64,000 bases of DNA. Source: Udeniomyces pyricola. Taxonomy: Eukaryota > Basidiomycota > Tremellomycetes > Cystofilobasidiales > Mrakiaceae. Each line of letters starts with the position of its first letter. Positions within the stretch are counted from its first letter, which is position 1. Where the stretch lies: the NCBI GenBank assembly GCA_039545295.1, contig BCIK01000031.1, positions 62,001 to 126,000 of the forward strand. The letters are read 5' to 3'. The translations under genes were made by a program, and so were the position numbers. The notes under the pieces are model-generated. The model was not told the DNA's origin and searched no databases. It saw only the letters and a program-made list of their open reading frames with translations. This document shows positions 23,619-34,734 of the stretch, in pieces.

Positions 23619-24588
23619 CTACTGACGAGGTGGCATGGGTGTTGGCGCGATCCTGCCGGTAGGCGTAAACGCATCGTGACCGTCAAGACCGAAAAGTGAA
23701 CCCCCTGGCGTGCGCGCGCCTCCCGACTCGCCTACACTACCACCCATCGACTCAACACCAGCCTTGACCATGGAGATTTTACCAGCCCAAGCGCGCTGCT
23801 GACCCTCAAGGCTCTCAAAGATCTCGTCATCGTCATTCTCCAGACCCTCATCTGGTGCAGGTGTCATGTCCTGAACGGTAACACGCATGCCCTCGGCATT
23901 GCCCTCGCCTTCGACAACGGTCTCGACCTCGCCCCGAGCGACCTTGCGGCGAGAAGAGGCAAAATCCAACGCTTCAAGAGCCTTCATCAAGTCGGCAGCA
24001 AGCGTGTTGGAGTTTGGTGGATCTTCGAGGATGGGCTCCCATCCTTCTGGCGGTGAGCCAGGTGGCGAAATGAGGAAGTTCTTGGTGAGAGGAGGAGGCT
24101 CGAGGTGAAGAGATGGATCGGATGGAGCAACAATAGACGTAGAAGCGGAGAGATACAATCGAAGAGTAAGCCTGTATGGGAACGGCAAAGCGAAGAAAGC
24201 GTGAGCGGAAGAAATCAGAATCAATTGGACTTCAAAGCTAAACTTACGTTGGATGGGTGTCATCGGCTGGAGAGTGTTCTCCACTTTTGGTGACGCTGGT
24301 TGCAGCACCACCGCCGATGACGAGTCTGTCACCCTCTTGCTTGGCTCTCATCGCATCTTCTTCGTTGACGTAGACAATGATGACCCGGCCAAAGGCCCTG
24401 ATGGGTGCCCAGCCATATAGTTCGCCGTACTGAGCGTAATGCGCTTTGAGAAGGTCGAGGATGGTAGCAGAGAACAGAAACGGATGAGGCAGAAGGAGGG
24501 CAAGGGTGTTGGTCCGCTCGGGTTCCTTGGAGCGAGAGGCGGCAGGCTCAAGCGGAGGCACAGTGTTGATAGGAAGAGAGGGGTACAT
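23619..24588 (-). CDS. RCN1: Calcipressin (calcineurin regulator, Rcn1/RCAN)
   Basis: Calcipressins bind and modulate the calcium/calmodulin phosphatase calcineurin. Two exons, 24588-24248 and 24171-23619, join in phase to 297 aa. The N-terminal half is an RRM-like fold with TNTLALLLPHPFLFSATI, LLKAHYAQYGELYGWAPI and FGRVIIVYVNEEDAM. The second exon gives LTLRLYLSAST, then the calcineurin-contacting SP-repeat signature NFLISPPGSPPEGWEPI and the acidic EDPPN. The acidic C-terminal part (DNDDDEIF-like) and a TGRIAPTPMPPRQ end are also present. The start MYPSLPINT is the first ATG in the exon; an upstream exon cannot be excluded because the leader is unusually CT-rich. It is a tandem neighbour of the Bck1 gene. 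Confidence 0.93.
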
Positions 24589-25163
24589 GCAAAAGAGGGA
24601 GAAAAAAAAGGGTGGAAGAGCGGGATGCGGAAACTTGAAGTAGCAAGTCGGGAGGAAAGATAATCAAGTCAGCTACATTTACTAATGTTAAGTCGGTAAG
24701 ATAATTGGTGGAGAGGTAGAGATGGGGGAGAAATGGGAAGGGGTGAGGTGATGGGAGAAAAGAGGTCGAGAGGAAAAAGGGGGAAGGGGTAGAGCTCAGG
24801 TGAAGAAATAGAGGTCCTCTCTCGCCCGAGTGGGCGTCGTGGTATATTCTCGTCAAAGATTCTTTACTCATCACTGACAGGTAGACGGATGAATGCGGAG
24901 GGGGTGGGAAGGGGCAAGGGAGGGGGGGGGGAGCGATGGATGGGCGGATAGCAAGCAAAGATTCACCTTGGGAGATGCGGTCGTTGGAGGGTCAAGCGTG
25001 CGACGTCTTTCGATCATCATCACCAACTTTGGAGATGCTCTTCTAGCGAGCGCCGAGAGGAAAGCTGAAATTGGAAAACAATCAACGGTTACTTACTAGC
25101 TATAATTCCATATTTTTTTTCTGTCATCATTCATGATTAATCGTCGACATCCGATCATCATGG

Positions 25164-25177
25164 TGCATGCGCATGCA
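25164..25177. repeat. Perfect 14-bp palindrome TGCATGCGCATGCA
   Basis: Self-complementary sequence within a stretch rich in CATG words. Function unknown. Confidence 0.8.
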
Positions 25178-25595
25178 TGATCAGTGGTCCAACATTTGAA
25201 GTCTAACGTCCAAACGTATATGTGGCAACCTTTTATCGCGGACGTGACATGTCACGTGCTATCAGTGGCTGCTATGGGTTTGTGTATTGTCAGTCATGGA
25301 CCGACATACTACTGGCAACATATGGTGGTTGCCAAATCGGAGCAGCCGAGCAGTACTTGTACGTGTCAGAAAAAAAAAAGATGATCAACAATCGGCCGGC
25401 CAACGTGAACAGTTTTCGCTCACTCCATCGTACGTACGAACGTGCTGGCATTAATCGATTGTTTCCAGTTGACACGTTGATTTGTCGATGGTCCCACTGA
25501 GTTGCTTTCCAGGCGACTTTGACGTTTACCTGCTTTTGAAGGATCATGGATCCGACTGCATGTGCGCCTCATTGATGGCCGGCCATGAAAGGACT

Positions 25596-25609
25596 CGCGC
25601 GCGCGCGCG
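25596..25609. repeat. CG dinucleotide repeat
   Basis: Alternating CG over about 14 bp, with potential for left-handed DNA. It lies in the gene-poor palindrome-dense stretch. Confidence 0.8.
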
Positions 25610-26597
25610 TCGGAGCTCGATCGGCCGGTCCGCGCACCGACTGAGGTAGAGGTAGAGACGTGTGTGCGACTGCTTCCTGGTCAAGACGTACGTGTCTGCA
25701 GTGTTATGTATGAGCATCAGATATCAAAGTTAAGGGGTCAGCCGAACTAGCTATTACTGCAGGTACGGTTGTACGACGTCGGTGTCGCATGGCACTCACT
25801 CATAATCATCATTACGCCGGTACGACGCGATGGCGGCAACCCCTTTTTCTTGCTTCCGTCCGACAATAGATTTCATCTCTTACGCTACCCAAACTTTGTC
25901 AAACGAACGTATTTCGTCCATTGGCTGCTCCTTCTTGTCCCACATTCACCATCCAACACCACCACCAGCACTCCAGCCACACCCTTCTCCATCGCGTCTC
26001 AGTCTGGCGTTCCTCCTTGCACAACCTCTCGCACGAGCAAATCACAAACAAGGCATCAACTCGGGCCGGTTTCAGTCATGGGGAATCCTACCAGTGTCGG
26101 CTCGCTCCTCCCTGCTTTTCTTGGACGTAATCGAGGGGGAAAACTGTCAGTGATCTCTCTTGTTTGTAACAGATCTCTTTTCATCTGTTCTGGGGTTCTG
26201 CAAGACGTCGCAGGTACAGTTCAAGAGAGAGGAGGGAAATCCTGCACGAAACAAAGGAACCAGTCTTATGACGCACCGCGCATCGTCCGCCTACGCTAAC
26301 AGGGCGCACATATAGGGGGGGGGGGGGCAGGCCAAGCAGAGGGGTCAAGCTACATACGCAAGGCCCACATAAAGCGTGTTTGGTCTCGTTAGAGCACCCT
26401 TCTCAGGGATAGCATCGTACTTGATGTAGAGAGTCGCACCAGTCCACAATGCACGATTACTATTGATCACGCGCGCAGAGCGGCATCTATTAAGCCCTCC
26501 CAACGAGCCAGCACCACGACGGTGGTCCAGGCCTCGCCGGTTCCGCCAAGAGAAATGGAAGAGGTCGTGATTTAGCTATCGCTGCCTGCACGATATC

Positions 26598-28839
26598 ATG
26601 AGTAAAATTGCAGCCACACTAAGACTCACTGTGTACCATACACCTGTACAAATCCTTCCTATCTTTCCAGTACACTCAGCTCGAGGTTCACCGTATCACC
26701 AATCCACGTCATCCTCTCCTGCTTGGCCCTCTTTCTCCTATACTTTCATTTTCGCTCTTCCCCGACGGGGTTCTCTCCCATAGATGCCTATGGTTCCCAT
26801 TCCTCTCGTTGCCACCCGTACCATTCATACGGCCATCTCTCCGTCAATAGGGATATACCAGAGAGGAACAGATACCATCCGTTCGTACCGGAATGCGAAG
26901 CTCCGGAGCTGTTCCGAAGCTTTCGCAGGGCAATCGGAATAGAAAGTGAAGCTGTCGTAGCAGACGACGCCAAGCGGGTCGAAGAGGGCGGTAGATGGCA
27001 ACACCCGAAATGGGTTCCAGATGATGTCGAGTTCGTACGCGGACGAACAGTTCTCATGCTTGGCGATTCGACAGTCCGAGAGCAGGTGCGTCGATCTATC
27101 TTGGAGCTATCAGTTGGACATGTCATTTGCCAGGTCCCTCAGCTGCCCGTAGTAGCTGACAGCTCGACTCTCCTGAATGTCTTTCCTGCGATTATGGCGT
27201 TACAGCTCATCCAATTTTGCAACGTGCGGACAACCCGAGTTCTTGATAACGAATTAGAAACGATGCACAACTCATATCTATATGGTCTTTCCTCCCGCCC
27301 GTCATGTAACTGCGCTAGTTCATTGGTCAAACGCCTCGCATCCTCCATCCACCTTACCCACCTCCAATTCCCTCAGAAGATTCCCGCCCGAGGCATGCTA
27401 AGCGGGCCGGAAAGGACGCCAGCTTACCTCATACGTGTTACTCTGAAGAGCTGGACTTCCTTATTGTCTCTGTCTTCCACTTTGGCGTCGACACGGAAGA
27501 GTTTTGGTGCGTGAACGCCTGGTACAAGCTCGCGATGCAATCATTCGGATCATGGCTGCTGACCTGTCCTTGTTCTTCCTGTGACCTCTCTAGGAAAGAA
27601 AAAGATCAGTTCAACCCTCCTAGCACGTTTGAAGATCGCATCGAGGTAAGCTTGACCCTGTGATTCAGGTCGTTCGACCTCTAATCGTAGAGCATGTTGT
27701 CTACGTATGCCGGATAATCGATAACCAACCACCAGACTTTGGCTGTTCTGACCTGACATCCGATAGGAAATCGTAATCCCTCTAGCGGACAACTTGGACA
27801 ACCTGCTGCCTTACATCAACGGTTCGACCTCTCATCCTCATGCCCTGCCTCGTCCAAAGCGAAAAGTCGACCTGATAGAGGTTTCCACCGGTCTCGTACG
27901 TCCAAATCTTTCGTATCCTTGGTTCGATGCGAGACTCGCTCTCGTATGATATTGTTGCTCATAGTTTGTCGACTTTCGATATCAGTGGGATCTTGCTAGA
28001 TTTGCCAAGATAGATATCGAATCCGGCGAATCAACCATCACTGTTCGTAACTCAGCAGCTACTTTTTACTTTCTTTTTCTCCCTCTTTCTTTGAAACCTG
28101 CTGTCCCTCTCACGCACTCAGCCTAACCCAACAACTCGATCACGTTCTCATAGGACCTCTCGCTGGAACGGCTCACTGTCTTTCGGTCTCGTGTTCGAGA
28201 CCTCGTCTTGAAAATCAAGGCTTCCTTTCCCAGCCGGGCTCGAGGGGGTCCCAAGATCGTTTGGCGATCGACGCATTGGCCGAGCGATTCGTCGGCCAAG
28301 ATTGATTGGTTCTTGGGGTGGAATTATAACGACGACAGTCAGCACCGACCGTTCTTTCATCACAACAGGTTGCTTCAACTGGGTATGTATCGTAGATATA
28401 GACTAGGAAAGGGTCGGCTTTCTTGCGATGAACTGTGGTTGTAGCACACCAGGGGTCATACTGACTTTCTTCTTCTTCTTCTTTTTCTTCTTTCAGATCA
28501 AGCCGCCCGCTCTGCTATCCTTCCCCAAGGCCGACATCGTGGGATTCCCGAGGTTGAGTACTCTGAATGGGGCAACCTTCTCCTAGGTCAACACGCCCAC
28601 CAGCAAGATCAGCTTCATCAGGGACCTCTGCCCGCAGGCTGGCTTGGGGCGGACATGTTGCTATACGGTTCGTTGGATCAAATCCTCTCAACGATTGACA
28701 ATGTTCAGTCAGGTAGAGATTGTGAGACTGATCAACAGGTTCCGTGCTCTCTCTTTTGACATATTTGCTTTCTAATCGTTCTGACTCTTCTGCTCGGCTA
28801 TTAGAACTTCGGGATGCCGTTTCTGGCCTCAAACGATAA
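26598..28839 (+). CDS. SGNH/PC-esterase-like membrane-anchored protein
   Basis: Resembles the fungal GDSL/SGNH proteins related to PC-esterases, thought to act on acyl groups of glycans or lipids in the secretory route; substrate unknown. An N-terminal hydrophobic segment (VILSCLALFLLYFHF) suggests a signal anchor. Then come RNRYHPFVPECEAPELF, the nucleophile block GRTVLMLGDSTVREQ (GDS), ELDFLIVSVFHFGVDTEEF, KIVWRSTHWPSDSS (block-III-like Trp/His), WNYNDDSQHRPFFHHN, and EVEYSEWGNLLLGQHAHQQD followed by LH (the DxxH pair). The last exon joins in phase at 28667/28805 to give ADMLLYELRDAVSGLKR and a stop. Several introns between 27.08 and 28.5 kb are only approximate, and the first exon (ATG at 26598) is the least certain part. 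Confidence 0.72.
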
Positions 28840-29265
28840 CAACAATGACAAAAAAGGACTTCCAAGCTGAATATGAAGTGCAAAAAAGGGGGCGAAAAAA
28901 AAAAGGATCATTGAAAGCAAAATCAGAGAAAGCGGCTTAAGGAAACATGACGAGGTCCGGCTGACGTTTCAGCGAAACAGTCCCGAGGCCTCATACATAC
29001 ACCCACACACACACAAGAGAAAGAAGAGATGGTGATGAGTGAACCCCAGGTCAAATTGAACAAACAGGAGGTGAAGGAGAAGGGTGCAGTACAACCATAC
29101 AAAAGAGGAAAGAAAAAGGGAAAGACAAGGCCAACACGAACGCCCAGAAGGATTTTATAGATGTGGGTGGGTTTTGGGTATAGAAGATGGAATAGAAAAT
29201 AATTCAGGGACTGGCCGTGCCTAAGAGGGAGGTAGCAGGCAGAACATGGAGAAGAAAGTCGTGCA
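28840..29265. other. Convergent intergenic region
   Basis: 3' flanks of two converging genes, A/G-rich on the + strand, with a CA run at about 28998-29013. No gene seen. Confidence 0.5.
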
Positions 29266-32080
29266 TCACTCGATGCTCATGCGATACGACTGCTTGGCTG
29301 GTCCGAGTTGGTAGCTACTGTAGGTGATAGTCGTACAATGAAGCATACAACGAGAGATATGAGCTTCCAGTCTTCGTTTGGACCAGTGAGATCAGATTGA
29401 AGAGAAGAAGAAGACGGTTGACGGGAAAATCGAGAAAGAGGCAGGAAAAAAAGGTTGAGCAAGTTGACGCACCTCGAGGCTCCTATCGAGGGCTTTGCTG
29501 AGTCCATCTCTGCTTTTCGATCAACTGTTTGCACAAGAAGATGATCAAAACGCGAAAAAAAAGAGCCATTTAAAGTCAGTAGACTACCTTTGTCTCTCGT
29601 TATTCCGGGAAATATCGGCTGCAATCCCTCGTTGAAGCCCCCTTGCACGGAACCCGCCGCATCTGAAAGGCACACTCACGACCAGCCTTGAGCCCAAGTC
29701 CGAAGTTCCTCCATACCACAACGGCCAGGCTGAATGTAAAGAGCAAGAGACACATCGCCAAGGCTGAAAAGATGGTGAGGGACTTGACGATAGACGAGTA
29801 GACGGTGAGATCCTGCCAGATCCGGTACGTCTTGTAGACAAAGTACGCAAGTCCAACCCAGAGTCCGATCGTAAACGCCAGCTATCGAGCATCGACGATT
29901 GAGGATGTAAGAGGCGAAACGTTCAGCGCAGAAACAGGAAGTCGATAATAATCAAGAGGAAAAAAAAAGCATATATCGGCAAATCAAGTTCGCTCACCAT
30001 GCCTATCCGAAACTCTTTTCGAGCCGAAAGCCAGCCGACGAGAAGAAGAGCGATTGATATGGGGAATGCGACGATCGTGAGGTAGTACTCCCAATCTTTC
30101 TCTTGTAAAACGAGAATGATCATCTGAAGGGAAAACCCAAAGACGAAGAAAAGATCAAACTTGCAGCAGCAAATAAAGATCTGGTACTGAAGGAACATTC
30201 TTTTGAGCCTTCGATCGGCTCCGAGGAATTTATAGACGTCCCAACCAAACTCCTGAGAATGTAGACGACCAATTTTGTCAAAAGGGAGAATCACCGAGAC
30301 GGAACGAGCGGCAGACCTAAGAACGTCGAAACTTACTCGATATAGAAACCACGCGAGAACACCGTACCCAACTTCACCCAGCGCAATCGTCCCAGGAACA
30401 AGGGAGGTCAGGGTTTGAACAGGGACCTTGACCAGGAACTTTCCGCTCGTTTTTGCGTTAGAATAGGAGGTGCCAAACGCGCCCCTAATTTCGTCAATCT
30501 ATGTTGAACAATCATGTGAACAGGCGGTCGGTCAATTATCAGACCTGATATCTCGGCCATTAATGTGTGCACTTACTTGAATAATAGAGTAGACCTGATG
30601 ATATGGTATGCGACGCGACGCAATCAGTTTCTGGATCAAGTAGACGCGAAACGGGAAGAGAGGTCACGTATGGATGACAAGATATTTCGTACCAAAAAGA
30701 GTCCGTTAAACCCGACAAGGCCAAGGATCTGAATAATGTTTCGTGCACGACAGCCATCCAGGGCCATGACGAACAAAAAGACACTGAGAACAGATGAAAG
30801 ACAGATGATGGAGAAGGATGTCAGGCAAGATTAGGCGAAAGAAAGGCGTATTCGAAAAGGGCCAACTCGAAGAGAAACACCTACTGAGCAGCGACAAAGA
30901 TGCCTATGTAAACTGGTAGGCGGAAGTCTTGGTTTGCATCATCGAGACGTTGATATGACACGTAGAGGCTAGCCTGGAGGAGAAGGATGTATACGCAGCA
31001 AGCCACACATAGGAGTCAGTGTCGTCTCGGACAAGTCCGTCAAAGGGAGGCATGAGGGGACAGGTTGAGCGAGCTCCTGACAGCCAGAGGGACGCGACAG
31101 ACAGCAACGCGCGTTTTCTCTCCAGCTATCCGAGGTGCTCTTGAAAATCAACTGTCACATGTCATTGTGATCCAGCGATGAGCTGGGCAACCAAACACCA
31201 TGTTTGTAGGAAGGGAAGGGAGGGAGGGAGGGGGGAGGGCGGGGGGTCTGTCACTTCTGAGTGGACGAGAGCCAATCAAACACTCAAATCCAGTCTGGGG
31301 TCACCCGCAGTCCCTCGCCGCCTTTCCCGAGGGGAATGACTTTGCGTGTTTCTATGCGCTCACCTCGATTGACATGACAACCATGGTCTGAAGGATGGTC
31401 AACCCGACAAAGGACTTGGTAAACTTGCTCGCTGGCCACCAGCTCTTGAGACCGCGTCCACCGGCAATGCCTCGTCGCCGCCGCCCGGACCCGTCGAGAG
31501 TGAGAGCCGACTTGCCGAGCTGATCCTCGCCCGCTGAGACTGGTCGAGCCTGAATGTAAGGTATGGACTGTGAGGGCCAGGGTGGCTCGTCCGACGGGTA
31601 GGGGATGCGATGGTTGTCACTGGAGGAGGCCAGGTGCTTTTCAAGCTCAGCCGGGAGTGGGTAGGGTAGCTCGGATGACGCTGTCGAAAAGGTTCTCGCA
31701 AAGGGAACCGGGTCCGATGGAGAGGGCATCCATAGGTTGGCTGGCTCGTCGAGCCCTGGCGAAACGAATGCGGGTGAAGGGGTTCGATCACGTGGACGTT
31801 CGTGATGGGTTGGCAAGGGGGAAGAAGGATAGAGGGACCGACCAGCGGAGGATGGGACGAGGTGACTGGCTTGGGAGGACGTCGAGGTGTGGGAGGACGT
31901 TGAGGGGTAAGACTTGAGAGAAGGAGGTGTGGGTGTAGGTGGGAGAGGCAATTGCCGAAATTCTTTTGGGGGGGTCGTTTGGGAGGCATGAGACTCGTTG
32001 GAGTCGAGAAAGTGTTGGTGAACGGGAGACGACGACTCGTAGTACTCTGAGAGCCTAAAGGAGCCATCCGAGTATGCCAT
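29266..32080 (-). CDS. UPF0658 Golgi apparatus membrane protein family
   Basis: A multi-pass membrane protein that I assign to the UPF0658 family (S. pombe C23H3.04 type), whose biochemical role is not established. The first exon (32080-31364) encodes about 230 residues of Ser/Pro-rich cytosolic leader, then the first membrane helix FVGLTILQTMVVMSIEV. Later exons give ASLYVSYQRLDDANQDF, PVYIGIFVAAQ, IIQILGLVGFNGLFLVYSII, LVPGTIALGEVGYGVLAWFL, the conserved cytosolic loop EFGWDVYKFLGADRRLKRMF, QYQIFICCCKFDLFFVFGFS, YYLTIVAFPISIALLLVGWL, LAFTIGLWVGLAYFVYKTYR and SALAMCLLLFTFSLAVVVW, and a short tail ending KQSYRMSIE. At least seven membrane helices. The first intron (30974-31363) is about 390 nt, long for this window. 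Confidence 0.85.
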
Positions 32081-32819
32081 CGTGGGTCGGATCTGGTCGG
32101 GCGAATTGAGGACGTGATGGGACTGGATGGTTGAGGTTGATGGGGAGTGAGGGTAGTGTATTGGTTAGGGTGAGTGCAAGAGTCAAGTGGGTGAAAGGAA
32201 GGTGGGTAGACACGCCAAGGAGTGTGATAGAAGAGGGGTCGGGCGTAGGCACAGTGGATGGTGTTGAACAAGTATACAACTAGGGACGCCAGAGCTCAAT
32301 CAGGTTGATTTCTATAATATGTATGTACGTCTGGCTCGCGCCATCATCGTCGACCACGCCCACCTGCGCGCTACTCAAGAGGCATATGGTTGTAGATGCA
32401 TGTACTGTATATTAGTACAGCATGGGTAGTAGATATGCATTCACCCTTGGCTTCATACACCTACAAGATATTCATATAGTGTTATGCATCATAGATGTAT
32501 CATCAATCCTGCGCATGTACAGCTATCTGCAGCTTCACCTGCACAGCTACCCTAAGCTAGCTAAACTGTAAGCTTCAATCGATCCATAGGCGGCGTCCAA
32601 CCAACCATCCAGGACGCGTTTCGACGGCGCCGGTCGTGTTTCCTTTCCCACCAACCCGCTGTAGCAGCTTCCTTTCCTTAACCTCTCACATCTCGTCACC
32701 TTTGTCCTCAGCTCAGTCTTTATCCCCTCAGTCCGCCCACTGTCTATCCACTGTCCTCACTCTCGGCATCGTACAGACTCCCGACATCCCACTCTAGGGC
32801 GACCGCTTCGTTCTCGACC
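32081..32819. promoter_or_regulatory. Divergent promoter region, UPF0658 gene / MPS1
   Basis: About 740 bp between outward-facing ATGs. It includes an inverted repeat TGTACT-(7)-AGTACA near 32400-32418 within a run of GTAC/GCAT words, and CT-rich sequence before the MPS1 start. No named factor site is claimed. Confidence 0.5.
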
Positions 32820-34699
32820 ATGATGTCTGACCTCCCTGCCCAAAGACACGCCCAACACTTGACCGACGCGGCCGACTCAGGCGACGAGTCCTTTGACGAC
32901 GCTGCCCCTCCCCCTCCCATGGACTTTCATTTCTCCTACTCTCCCGTCAAACAGATCCCGACGACCCAACCCGCATCCACGCCCCATCCTTCCATTCCGC
33001 TCTACCTCGACAAACAGACCACGCCCACCCTCGTCGAGACCAACGGCAGCCCTTCCTCCCATTCCGCTACCACCTCCTCTTCTTCGGCCATCACCCCGCC
33101 ATCGTCGCTCTCTGCCGGCTCGACGCGCTCATCTGCGTTCTCGTCCTACTCAGCATCGCACCAACCCCTTGGTACGACGGGCTCACTCGGATACCAGAAC
33201 CCTACTACGGCTGATGAGCTGGCAGGATCCTCCCCAACAGGAGGGATTGGACTTGGCGTAGGCACTAGGGGCCCTACCACCAACACCAACACCTCGTCTC
33301 TGCTCGGAAGAGAACGAACGTTTGGTCGGACCGTGTCTGCTCCGTATGCACAGATGGGGGGAAGCAAGGAGTCTAGGAGTACGACGAATGATGGCATCGG
33401 TTCCGAATCGGATTCGCCTAGTGCTCGGGATAGAACGGAGAGAGAGGTATGTCTAAATGTCCGCCATATTTCGTTCACACACATCGTGACACACAGACAC
33501 CGATATGGGACTGTTCGGCTACGGAATCAGCACGAAATTCTTTGTCAACATAATGTCATGCTGATCCGTCCGTGATTGACCTGCACCTTCAGCCTTCCAA
33601 CGGCGACATGTACGCCGCTTCTTCATCCGCCCGTTCTGCCAATCCCCTCCGTCCGACCACTTCGCTCGACGAAATGACCTCCAACACCACTGGTAATTCG
33701 ACAGCTACCATCATTCAGGCTACGCCTCGTCATCCGTATACGCCTTCGGTCCCAAGTCGCTTCCAGGTGCCTCGGTCCGTCGCAAGCGAGTCGCGGACGC
33801 GCAGCAAGATGATGGGACCTCCCGTCAGGAAGAGCGTCGAGGAGACCATGAGAGAGAGGGAGGAGCTGGCTAGGGAGGCGAGGGAAAAGGAAAAAGAAAA
33901 GGAGGAACGAGAAGGTCAGTTTACATGCAAGTGGCCTGATTGGCATTTTGATAGAGCATCCACGATTCGGTCCAAGATCATAGCCATTGGCTGACACCCG
34001 TTCTTTCTACATCCATCAGCAACATCACTTGATCCTAGTCATTCGGGGTCTGGCCCATCCTCGCGTCAGTCTTCGACTTCGCCGCCCTCTGCGCCTGTAA
34101 ATCTCCCGTCTCAGCTTCATCTACCGAGTCACGCTCTTCAGACACCGTCATCCTCGTCAACATTGACTCGGGGCCGAAACCATCTCTCATCCTCGTCTGT
34201 TATCGCAGAGGAAGACGATGTTGATCCAGATGCAACCCCGCGCTTTGCCAACTTGAATCTGAATCACGCCTCCCGAGCCACTGGCTCATCGACCTTGTCT
34301 AGCCGGCAGCATCGCCCATCTCCCCCACCCGAACTTCCCTCGATCCATCAGTTGCATCAAACTCCGTCACAAACCACCGATAACGATCCTCATCGACAAA
34401 AGTCCCGACATGGGTACTCTCCCTCGATGCCCTCCTCGCAAGGCAGCTCCGCATATCCGCATGCTCATGCTCGAGACTCACCATCTCTCTCGGTAGAAAA
34501 TAAAGAGAATCACCTTGATGTTGCGTCATCGGATTCTCGAGGAGCGCATGCCAGAGCCATCACTCAGCCTTATAAGCCACCGACTCCACCTCGGTCAACC
34601 TTTCAACCTCATGCTGCTCCCTCCGTGCCCGCACCTTTGACCCATTCACAGCAGCAATTCCACTCGCAGCAACCCTCTTTGATGCAGCCGCAGCAACAT

Positions 34700-34734
<35 letters not shown>

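Larger units (their letters stand above)
24589..26597. other. Two-kb gene-poor region, short palindromes
   Basis: Calcipressin promoter and then a stretch of unusual word usage from about 25.1 to 25.8 kb. It contains a perfect 14-bp palindrome TGCATGCGCATGCA at 25164-25177, a perfect 12-bp palindrome ATGGCCGGCCAT at 25575-25586, a CG alternation at about 25596-25609 and CGTACGTACG at 25429. A G run of about 12 lies at 26316-26328. Open frames between 25.77 and 26.3 kb (+) have no recognisable domain and are not called. Confidence 0.5.

Noticed and set aside
25769..26299. 176-aa plus-strand frame before the esterase-like gene
   Set aside because: No start context, domain or in-phase splice connection to the downstream gene that I could find; overlapping frames are equally open.
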